Positions 19,240 to 28,600 of a stretch of DNA of 38,835 nt are shown in pieces. The DNA is from Anaerolineae bacterium (GTDB lineage Bacteria; Chloroflexota; Anaerolineae; JAAYZQ01): positions 1 to 38,835 of the forward strand of contig JAFGIA010000249.1 of NCBI GenBank assembly GCA_016929795.1, in the 5' to 3' direction. The first letter of the stretch is position 1; each line of letters starts with the position of its first letter. The notes beneath the pieces were generated by a model, which was not told the origin of the DNA, did not search any database, and saw nothing but the letters and a program-made list of their open reading frames with translations. A program made the position numbers and the translations under genes.

Positions 19240-20322
19240 GTGGTGGGCAGAGCGGCACGGGGTGCGGCTGGGCGGCCACGTGTCGTCGTGGCCATGAGCG
19301 GCGGCGTGGACAGCTCGGTGGTCACTGCGCTGCTGGTCGAGCAGGGGTACGATGTTGCCGGCGTGATGATGCGCCTGTGGGCGGAAGAAGAAAATCGCTG
19401 CTGCGCACCCGATGCGGTAGAGGATGCGCGCCAGGTCGCGGCACAGCTCGACATTCCCTTTGACGTCGTCGATTACCAGGCGCTGTTCCGTAGCTGTGTG
19501 GTCGACTATTTCGTGGCCGAGTATGGCCGCGGGCGCACACCCAATCCGTGCCTGGCCTGTAACCGCCAGGTGCGCTTTGGCCGGCTCCTGGCGCAGGTGT
19601 TGGCGTCGGGCGCTGGCTATATGGCGACGGGCCACTATGCGCGGATCGATCGTGCGGGGGGACGCTACCGCCTGCTCAAGGGAGTCGATCGGCAAAAGGA
19701 CCAGTCGTATGTGCTGTATATGCTCGGGCAGGAGGAGCTGGCCCACCTCCTTTTCCCGCTCGGCGGCTATACCAAGGCTGAGGTGCGTGCCATGGCGCGC
19801 GCGCGCGGCCTGCCCGTGGCCGAGAGGGACGAGAGTATGGAGCTCTGTTTTGTGGCCGACGACGACTATCGCCGCTTTTTGCGCGAGCACGCGCCAGAAA
19901 CCATCGAGCCGGGACCGATCCTCGACACGGCCGGACGCGAGATCGGCCGGCATGGTGGCCTGCCTTTTTACACGATCGGCCAACGTCGTGGGCTGGGCAT
20001 CGCGGCGCCAGATCCGCTGTATGTCATTGGCCTCGATACGGCGCGGAACGCGCTGGTTGTGGGCACCGAAGGGGAGCTGGGGCGGCGCAGGCTGACGGCC
20101 GGCCAGGTGAGCTATGTGAGCGGCCATCCGCCCGATGGGCCGGTATGCGTGGAGGCCAAGATCCGGTACAGGGCGACGCTGGCACCTGCCACGTGGGAGG
20201 CGCTCAAGGGCGGGCGCGCCCGTGTCGAGTTCGACACCCCGCTGCGCGATATCACGCCTGGACAGGCTGTGGTGGCCTACCAGGGTGACGTGGTGCTCGG
20301 CGGCGGGATCATCGAGGGGTAG
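19240..20322 (+). CDS. mnmA: tRNA 2-thiouridylase
   Basis: A 360-residue enzyme that thiolates U34 of tRNA(Lys/Glu/Gln) using persulfide sulfur from a cysteine desulfurase. The PP-loop ATP motif SGGVDSS (20-26), the catalytic cysteine C104 in NPCLACN and the persulfide-carrying C203 in ESMELCFV are intact. TIGQRRGLG and the C-terminal beta-barrel are also present. The start is one of two adjacent GTG codons (19240 or 19243). The desulfurase gene about 1.9 kb upstream fits as sulfur donor. Confidence 0.95.
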   Translation: MVGRAARGAAGRPRVVVAMSGGVDSSVVTALLVEQGYDVAGVMMRLWAEEENRCCAPDAVEDARQVAAQLDIPFDVVDYQALFRSCVVDYFVAEYGRGRTPNPCLACNRQVRFGRLLAQVLASGAGYMATGHYARIDRAGGRYRLLKGVDRQKDQSYVLYMLGQEELAHLLFPLGGYTKAEVRAMARARGLPVAERDESMELCFVADDDYRRFLREHAPETIEPGPILDTAGREIGRHGGLPFYTIGQRRGLGIAAPDPLYVIGLDTARNALVVGTEGELGRRRLTAGQVSYVSGHPPDGPVCVEAKIRYRATLAPATWEALKGGRARVEFDTPLRDITPGQAVVAYQGDVVLGGGIIEG

Positions 20323-20337
20323 GATCGAGGGGGAAAG

Positions 20338-20622
20338 ATGCTGCAAGCACCTGCTCTGGCGCTGAGTGTAACCCTGGCGTCGGTGTACGCCTTGCTCTTT
20401 CACTTGTGGAAGGGTGGGGGCCTTGGACGCAAGGGGTGGCGTGATCTATTTTTCATGTGGCTGGCCGCTGTCGTCGGTTTTGCAGCGGGGCAACTGGTGG
20501 GCCAGCTCTGGGGCTTTATCCCGTGGACCATCGGCCAGATCCATATCATCGAGGCTACGCTGTTGGCGCTGGTGTTTTTGGTTGTGGCCCGGTGGCTGGC
20601 ATCAGAGAGGAACATTTCGTGA
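20338..20622 (+). CDS. small membrane protein, unknown function
   Basis: A 94-residue protein with three probable membrane helices (about 5-23, 38-57 and 66-88) separated by a short basic loop (RKGWRD). It lies 15 nt after mnmA with a good ribosome site and overlaps the next gene by GTGA, so it is translated in the same unit. I do not recognise the family. Its placement between mnmA and the TGS kinase suggests no function. Confidence 0.7.
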   Translation: MLQAPALALSVTLASVYALLFHLWKGGGLGRKGWRDLFFMWLAAVVGFAAGQLVGQLWGFIPWTIGQIHIIEATLLALVFLVVARWLASERNIS

Positions 20623-22418
20623 CACAGGTGGAAGAGATGGAGCAACATGGGCCCGATGCTGCGCGCGACGCGGCGCAAGGCGTGCCGCCCGACGCGCGAG
20701 CTGGCGCGCCCAATTTGGCGCTGGCGCAGATCCACGCGGCCGAGCCGCGCGACACGGCGCAGGTGTGGCTGGACGATGGCCGGGTGTTTGAGGGCCCGGT
20801 GGGCACGCCGCTCGAGGCGTTCATCCAGGTCGCCGGATCGGACCCGGCCGCACCCACGGTCGCCGCCCTGATCGACAACGAGCTGCGCGAGCTGACCTAC
20901 CGGGTGGAGAGCGACGTCGAGGTGAAGCCGATCACGATGGCCGATAGCGACGGTTTTCGTATCTACCGGCGGTCGCTCGCCTTCTTGCTGGTCACCGCGG
21001 CGCACGAGTTATTCCCCGAAGCGACGGTGTATGTCGATCACTCGCTCACTTTCGGGGGCTATTTTTGCGAGGTGCAGGGGCGCGCGCCTTTTAGCCCGGC
21101 CGAGCTGGCGCGGATCGAAGCGCGCATGCGCGAGATTGTGGCCGCCGACGAGCCGATCTGGAAGTCGCGCACGCCGCTCAACGAGGCGATCTTGCTCTTC
21201 AAGGCGCGCGGCGACCATGATAAGGTGCGGCTGCTCAGCCACCGGCGGAAAGAGTACCTGACGCTCTATACGCTGCGTGGGTTCTCGGATTATTTCCACG
21301 GCTACATGGTGCCGTCCACCGGCTACCTGACTGTCTTTGGCCTGCAGGACTATTCACCCGGGTTTATTCTGCGCTTCCCGCGCACGACGCCCGTGATGGA
21401 GCTGCAGCCCTTTGTCGACTATCCCAAGCTGGTGAGTGTGTTCCGCGAGTATGGCGAGTGGATGGAGCTGATGGGGGTGCGCGACGTCGGCTCGCTGAAC
21501 GAGGCGATCGCCGGGGCGCGGGTGCGCGAGGTGGTGTTGGTGGCTGAGGCGCTGCACGAGCAGCGGGTGGCGCGCATCGCCGAAGAGATCGCGACGCGGC
21601 GCGGGCAGGTGCGCGTGGTGCTGATCGCCGGGCCATCGTCGTCGGGCAAGACGACGTTTTCGAAGCGGCTGGGCATCCAGCTCCTGGCCAACGGCCTGCG
21701 CCCCTTTGCGCTCGAGATGGACAATTATTTCGTCGACCGGGCCAAGACGCCGCGCGCAGCCAACGGCGACTATGATTTCGAGTCGCTGTATGCGCTCGAC
21801 GTGGCGCTGTTCAACGAGCACCTGCTCCAGTTGCTGGAGGGCAGCGAGGTGACGCTGCCGCGCTATAACTTTCGAACGGGCCTGCGCGAGGTGGGCGACG
21901 TGGTGGACCTGGATCGGGATCACATTGTGATTGTGGAAGGCATCCACGGGCTGAATCCCTCCCTCGTGGCGGCCCTGCCCCCTGGCTCGGTGTACCGCGT
22001 GTATGTATCGGCCCTGACTCAGCTCAATATCGATAAACATAACCGCGTGCCGACGACGGACACGCGCCTGCTGCGGCGTATTGTGCGGGATGCAGCGACC
22101 CGGGGCTATTCGGCCCAGGAGACGGTGGGCCGGTGGGGGAGTGTACGCAGCGGGGAGAAGGAGTGGATCTTTCCCTTTCAGGAGAATGCGGATGTGATGT
22201 TCAACTCGGCGCTGGTGTACGAGCTGTCGGTGTTGAAACCGCTGGCGGAACCGTTGCTGCTGCAGATCAAGCCGAGGACGGAGGCGTACGTGGAGGCGAA
22301 GCGGCTGCTGGCGCTGCTGGAGTGGTTCCATCCGCTGGGGCCGGACCTGGTGCCGGATAATTCGATTTTGAGGGAGTTTGTGGGGGGGTCGATTTTGAGG
22401 GATTTTGGGTTGGGGTAG
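20619..22418 (+). CDS. TGS-domain uridine kinase-like protein
   Basis: A protein of about 599 residues that combines a threonyl-tRNA-synthetase-like N-terminal part (TGS-like, residues 45-110, then an SAD-like domain, about 110-300) with a phosphoribulokinase/uridine-kinase P-loop domain (GPSSSGKT at 338-345, then YNFRTGLRE and VEGIHGLNP). This architecture is a known bacterial nucleoside-kinase-like family; the substrate is presumed to be a nucleoside but is uncertain. The GTG start at 20619 overlaps the upstream stop (GTGA), with GAGAGG 8 nt before. The C-terminus contains an imperfect repeat (SILREFVGG then SILRDFGLG), so the last nine residues may be a recent duplication. Confidence 0.85.
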   Translation: MTQVEEMEQHGPDAARDAAQGVPPDARAGAPNLALAQIHAAEPRDTAQVWLDDGRVFEGPVGTPLEAFIQVAGSDPAAPTVAALIDNELRELTYRVESDVEVKPITMADSDGFRIYRRSLAFLLVTAAHELFPEATVYVDHSLTFGGYFCEVQGRAPFSPAELARIEARMREIVAADEPIWKSRTPLNEAILLFKARGDHDKVRLLSHRRKEYLTLYTLRGFSDYFHGYMVPSTGYLTVFGLQDYSPGFILRFPRTTPVMELQPFVDYPKLVSVFREYGEWMELMGVRDVGSLNEAIAGARVREVVLVAEALHEQRVARIAEEIATRRGQVRVVLIAGPSSSGKTTFSKRLGIQLLANGLRPFALEMDNYFVDRAKTPRAANGDYDFESLYALDVALFNEHLLQLLEGSEVTLPRYNFRTGLREVGDVVDLDRDHIVIVEGIHGLNPSLVAALPPGSVYRVYVSALTQLNIDKHNRVPTTDTRLLRRIVRDAATRGYSAQETVGRWGSVRSGEKEWIFPFQENADVMFNSALVYELSVLKPLAEPLLLQIKPRTEAYVEAKRLLALLEWFHPLGPDLVPDNSILREFVGGSILRDFGLG

Positions 22419-22472
22419 TAGCCAAAGCGCCAGTTTGAGGTCTTTGCCGTTTTCTGCCGCGCCGATGCAAAC

Positions 22473-22501
22473 TTGCACAGCTCTTCAAGACGTGTTATAA
22501 T
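22473..22501 (+). promoter_or_regulatory. strong promoter of the NACHT operon
   Basis: -35 TTGCAC (22473-22478), a 17-bp spacer, and a perfect -10 TATAAT (22496-22501). The start is predicted near 22508, 50 nt before the small ORF and about 148 nt before the large gene. Confidence 0.7.
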
Positions 22502-22540
22502 AACGTTCGCTTTCGAGATATTGGCAGACACACCAAACTG

Positions 22541-22566
22541 GGCAGGAGCATTAGCCCATGCTCGCC
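22541..22566 (+). promoter_or_regulatory. hairpin covering a ribosome site and AUG
   Basis: GGC (22541-22543) and GAGCAT (22546-22551) can pair with ATGCTC (22558-22563) and GCC (22564-22566), with a 2-nt bulge and a 6-nt loop. The stem includes part of the AGGAG ribosome site and the ATG of the small ORF, so folding would hinder initiation there. Confidence 0.45.
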
Positions 22567-22659
22567 TCAATGTGTGCCTGTGAGTGCAGTTTGAGCGCTC
22601 TCGACATTGCGAGTAGATACTTGCATCAACTGGCGATGGCAAAGGAATCGCAAGCGTGA
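22558..22659 (+). CDS. 33-residue cysteine-bearing small ORF coupled to the NACHT gene
   Basis: ATG 22558 has an AGGAG ribosome site at 22544-22548 with 9-nt spacing, and lies about 50 nt after the predicted start of transcription. The peptide has a cluster of three cysteines at positions 6, 8 and 10 (MCACEC) followed by a Ser/Ala/Leu-rich helix-like tail. Its TGA overlaps the GTG start of the large NACHT gene (GTGA), the usual layout of coupled genes in this window. It could be a leader peptide that controls NACHT translation, an antitoxin-like partner, or a precursor for the radical SAM enzyme of the same operon. No homology is recognised. Confidence 0.45.
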   Translation: MLASMCACECSLSALDIASRYLHQLAMAKESQA

Positions 22660-25600
22660 GTGAAACCCTAACGTGGCTTCATCTTTCCGACTTACACGCA
22701 GGTAAGCCGCGCCACGCCTGGGATATGCGCCGCATCATAGACACCCTGGTGGATGATTTGCGGCATCTCCAATGCGAACACGATCTACACCCGGACTTTA
22801 TTTTTTTCACAGGGGACGCAGCCTTTGGGCAGGTCGGAAGCGGCAAAGGCGAGAGCCTGGGCGATCAGTTTGCAGAGGCAAATAGCTTTCTCGAGTCGGT
22901 CAGGAAAGCATTTCGTCCTGCAGTACGTCGCTCGCGTGTCTTTTTGGTGCCAGGCAACCACGACGTGAATCGGATGTTGACAGACAAGGGCCAGACCGAC
23001 TGGCTAGACCGCCAAGGAAATCCACACGAGATCGATGCTCTTCTTGAAAGATGTGACATTCAGTGGAATCGCTATATGGAGCGACTCGAGGCATACAGTG
23101 CTTTCTTGTCAGACCACGGCTATAATCACCTCCTCACAGATCGCGATTGGTTAATCTTTGGGCTTGTTCGGAAACTGGGTAAGAAAAAGGTTGGAATTGC
23201 CGGATTTAACACAGCCTGGTCTTGCTGTCGGGATAGTCAGGAAGAACGAGGCAGGTTGTGGATGGGCAGCCACTGGCAGATGGAGCGGCTCTCTCACAAG
23301 ATCAGACAAGCCGATATCAAGATCGCCCTGATGCACCATCCGCCGAGCTGGTTGGTCGAAGCAGAGGATACTCGCTTTTCGCCTGACCTGGAGCGCGATT
23401 TTGACTTTATTCTCCATGGGCATGAGCATAAGAACTGGATACTTGAGAGCGTAGATGGATCGGTGCGAATTGCCGCTGGGGCATGTTACGAGCGTTCCGA
23501 CAAGGAAAACGGGTACAACATCGTGCGCCTGGATTTTGAACGAGGTCAGGGCGAGGCTTGGTTGCGAGAGTACGATTCGGATGGTGGGGGCTGGAGAGAG
23601 AGGCTGATTTACAAGAAGACAAACAATGACGGGGTATGGTTCTTACGACATGGACGCTATACACGCCATGGTGAGATCGAACCATCTCTGGCCGCCTCAG
23701 CAAAACTGAAAGATGTAGAGCCTGATTGGGATCGGATCCGCCGACAATACTACCGCTATCTGGCCAAGGAGCTCAAAGAGCATCTCATTCGCGGATTTGC
23801 GCCTCAAGTGGGCGGCAAGCTGCTCAGTTTGCCCATTTCCCGTATCTTTATGCCACTTAGCGCCGTCGAAGGGCGCCCGGCACTTGCTCAGTATTCGGAA
23901 GAAGATACGAGGATTGAGCCACCCGGAAAAACGGCGGCGACACACGACTTGTTATTGCAACAAGAGGAGTTCGGAAGGCGCTATGCCCAACTTGCAGCGG
24001 AGCACGCCGTCCAGCATCGACTAACACTCGCGGATCTCCTCCGTGAGCCACGCGTTGTCCTGCTTGGCGACCCAGGTGCTGGAAAGACAACCACAACCCG
24101 CTACATTGCTTATGCGCTCGCTGTAGGTGATATGACTCACCTCGGCGGCGCAGTTCGTAACCGTGTTCCGGTACTCATCCGACTCGCGAACTATGCAAAA
24201 GCTTTCGACCAGGATCGTACCCTGCACCTGATCGACTATGCAGGGCGAGAGCCGACGCCGGACAGCGATTTTGGTCGCTTCATCCAGCGAGCGATCAAAG
24301 ATGGGCGGTGCCTGATCATCCTTGATGGCCTAGACGAAGTAGCGAGCGCAGACCTGCGCAGTTCCATCACCGACCGTATCCATCAGATGGCAGCCGCCTA
24401 CTCCGATAATCACTTTTTGATCACGAGTCGCATTGTCGGATACGATCGTTCACCCCTTACGCGAGAGTTCACACATGCAACCCTGGCCGAGCTTGGGAGT
24501 CAGGAGCGCGAGCGTTTCATCCAGTTGTGGTACGCTGCGCTTGAGACCCAATCGGATGGCATGCGGTTAAACACTGCCGAGGATTTGATCGAGGAACTCC
24601 GTGCCAAGCCCCAGTTTGCGCGCATGGCAGCGAACCCACTGTTGTTGACCGTTACGATTTTGATGTACTGCCGCGGTCACAAGCTGCCGACGCGACGCGT
24701 GCAGGTGTACCAAACAGCTACGGAAACCCTGGCTGAATATTGGATGGTGGGGCGTGGTAGAACAGATATAGATGCGGAAGAGATCAAGGCGATCTTGGCA
24801 CCGATCGCGCGCCGCATCCTCGAAGGCAATGTAGCTGGCGTGATCGGTGAAGCGGACTTACTTCCCCTGCTCTCAGACGGAATCGCTGAGTGGCACGGCA
24901 TTCCACGAAAACAAGCGGAGCAGAGCGCACGGGAACTGCTCCCGATTCTGAGCGAGCAGATTGGCCTATTCCTCGTACGCGGCATAGATGTGCGAGATCG
25001 GCCGGTATACGGCTTTCTCCACCAAACCTTCGGCGAGTATTTAGCAGCTCTCAGCCTTGCTACAGATCTGCAGAGTGGCGAGCTCGAGTTGGAGCGGTAC
25101 ATTCACCGAAGCGTTTGGCATGAACCTCTGCTGCTTATGGCTGGCCACCTCTCTCTGACTCTGAACACCCGGTCTCTTGCAAATGATCTGCTAAGCGCTA
25201 TTCTAGATCACTGCGCTCCGTATGACGATGTACTCCAACAGAATACTTTGCTCGCAGCCGACATTCTCGCCGATGATTTGCACGTCGCCGCTGTCCTACG
25301 CGACGATATCCTCCTCCGGCTCAGCCGGTTGCTCGAACATGATGCTCCACAGGTCCGCGACGCGGCTCTGGAGCGTTTTGCACGATTGGGAAGGACCCAC
25401 CACTGTGACGCAGCCATCACTGCGTTGCATAAACTATACCGGTCGAAGCTAAAGAGGGAAGCAGAAGGAACGGATGATCTCTGGTTTAACCTGGCGACTG
25501 CCCTCATCCATTTGAAAGATTGGGACACTGCACGTCCCGTCCTGGGGCGGCTGTTGGGGGAAGGTGCCATTCTTTCCGGGTATTGGTTCAAAGCCCAGCG

Positions 25601-28600
25601 GTTGCGCTTCAAGAGTTGGCAGAGCGGAGCAATTGATCACTTGCAGAGTCTGTGGCACAACATGGACTTTCCCCTCACCATCGTGCCAGCAGACAACCTG
25701 GAAGAATCATTGCTGGGCCCGGTGGACGCGGCACAGGTAAAACAACTGGTTGGTCAGGAAGGCCTGGTGACTGCCATCCAGACACTGCTCAACTTGGTAA
25801 CCCCATCAGAGCGTGTTGCGCTGCATTGGATCGCGGCGATTGCCCAAGAACCTGTGTCGAGATTGGAACTGGACACGTTCCTGTCTTCCGATGTACCAGC
25901 GCGCATTAGACGGTTGGCTGCCAGCCGGCTACTAGCTGGGGGAGAACGAGAAAAAGCACCGGAGACTCTGCGCAGGCTAGTTGAGACCGAGCCCGCTGAA
26001 GCACTCGATTCAGTGCGACTCTTGCTGGAGCGCGGAGAAACGGATCGATTGAACTGCCGCCTGCTCTATGACATTTCGATGATCGCGGATGCCGCGGATG
26101 CACCAACAGCAATTGCGACATTGTTCACTTTGGGCGAGGATGAAATCGCCCTGCCGGCAGCTTTGCACCTGCTGACCTTCCGTCTGCCGGATTCGTACAC
26201 CAGACCGGAGCCATTGTGGAGTGTGGCGTCGAGCCTTATCGAGCACCCGCGCTTTCGGCACCTGGGGCTAGCCGCAGCACGCTGGCTCGCACTCCGGCCA
26301 GGCTACAGCCAGCGGCTCGATACTTGCGAGGCCCTTCTCGATCATCGAAAAGTTGACGAAGCGATCCCGCTCTTTGAGTATCTTTCCCGCGAGTGCCATA
26401 ATCAAGCAGGCACAACGGCATGTGAGCACCTTCTTCGTCTAAAGCAATACGACCTCGCTGCCCCAGTGTTGAGCATCATGGTGGATCACGGCCCTCCACA
26501 TCTTCGATATCAAGCGTGTTTAGCGCTCTCACAGACCCGATGGCGTCTGCCCGACATAGACGGTGACACGCCTTCACGCATCGAACTAAAGACATCAATC
26601 TGCGACCGCCGGACAAGAGCTTACCAGGATGCCCAGAATTTCTTCTGCGATGCAGGGCTGGAGGCGCTGGATACAATCCAGCCGGATGAATCATTGGCAT
26701 GTGCGGCCCACTCACTGGGGAACCTCAGCTTACACTGGCTGCGAGGGCTGTCAAAACCTGTGCTCCAAGGCGCTGACTGGAGCAGAGTTTCCAACAGTGA
26801 TTGGCCTGTCATGTGCTTGAACGCAGCGCTGTTCGAGATGCGTGTAGGCAACTTTTCTTTGGCTCACGAACGTCTGGCAGCTCTGCTCCGCGATCGGGCC
26901 CATCGCCTCCCGTTCCCTGCTCTCAAGCAGGCCAAAGTACTGCTTGGGCGTACGGTGGGCACACAAACGAGCGTGATACTCGTCGACGCAATCTGCGATC
27001 AAGATCTTGCCTTGCGAGACTTTGCAATCAATGCGCTCGAAAGCTTGTCTGATGCACGCGTGGTGCCGCACCTTACCAACATTCTCGCAACAGGTGATGC
27101 CCTGACCCGGCAGCATGCAGTCCAGGTGCTGGGCAGTATGGATCCTCACAATACGATAGATGTACTCATCTCTGCCCTTCGTGATGAAGATGATGCGGTT
27201 CGCGATGAAGCGATCTCCTCATTGTGCAAGGTCGTAACGCCCGAGATTGTCGATCGGCTGGCACCACTGCTTCAGTGTCCACCTAGCCAAAGTGGTCAGT
27301 ATGCCATCGAGGTTGTGGCGTGTGTGAACGATGCGCGTATCGTGTCACTGCTTGCGTCTATGCTCGAGCATCGTGGAGATATGGCGTGGCGCGCGACCGA
27401 GATATTAGCGAGGCTTAACTATCCCGAGGTTGTCCCATTTCTCCTCGCCGCACTCGATCACGAGGATCGCCGAGTGCGTAGGACGGCCGCCCAGGCTCTC
27501 GGGCAGTTAAGAGCAAGTGAGGCGCTTGCCCTTCTGATTTCGGCACTCGACGATCCAGAATATACGGTGAGTGAGGCTGCTGCCGAAGCCCTGGGTAAAC
27601 TTGGGGATCGAGCAGCGGAAGATGCGCTTGCATCTCTCCTGAATAACGGCGGGCGGCGTCAGCGCGTTGCGGCTGCGACAGCCCTTGGCCGGCTCGGGGA
27701 GAAAAGCTCGATCCCGGTTCTCACCAGTGCGCTAGCCGATCCAGAGGAAGATGTGCAATGCGCCGCAGCAGAGGCACTTGGCGCATTGGGTGACGTCTCG
27801 ACTCGCGAGCCTCTTGTCCGTGCTCTCCAGAGATCATCCAGCGCTGTTCAGGCGGCAGCGCTCAGATCGCTTGCCCACCTTGGCGCAATGGCACCGGTAG
27901 AAGCAATTGTCGCAAAACTGACAGATGATATCCCCGAAGTTCGCGAGTCTGCCGTCGATGCACTCGGCGAATTGGGAACCCCAAGCGTCTTGCCGAATCT
28001 CTTCGACCGGTTGAGCGATGTCGATGTGGGAGTGCGTGCGTCTGTCGTTCAAGTGCTGGCTCATTTTGACGGCCCGGCCACGACGGAGCAGCTGATCCGG
28101 ATGCTGGAAAATCAACCAGGTCGCGTGAGCTCTTGTGCTGCCGAGGCACTCGCCGAACTGCAGGATGCTACTGCGATCACCCATCTCGTCGCCGCACTGC
28201 GCCACCAGGAAAGCGCAGTGCGTGAGAGCGCGATGAACGCGCTGGTCAAGTTTGACAGCCGCTCCGTGATTGCTTGCCTGACATCTGCGTTTGAAGTAGA
28301 AAGTGAAGCGGTTCGAGAATATGCCGTCCGGATCATACGGGTTCTGGGGGATGTATACGCAGTGCCGCTCCTCATTCGAGCACTGCAAGATAAAGACAAG
28401 CGTGTACGCCAGGCGGCCGCGCAGTCGCTGGGACGATTGGGTGATGCTGGAGCAATTGATGCCCTCGTCACAGCATTAGGCGACGAGGACAGTGAGGTGC
28501 GACAATCGGCTGCAAAGGCACTTGGAGATCTTGGATCTTTGTCGGCATTCGCACCTCTTGCCTCTTTGCTAGCGGATGGACACAGAGGAGTACGGGCTGC

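Noticed and set aside
18517..20403. 628-codon minus-strand frame antisense to the amidase and mnmA genes
   Set aside because: It mirrors two well supported genes and has no motif; a product of high GC codon bias.
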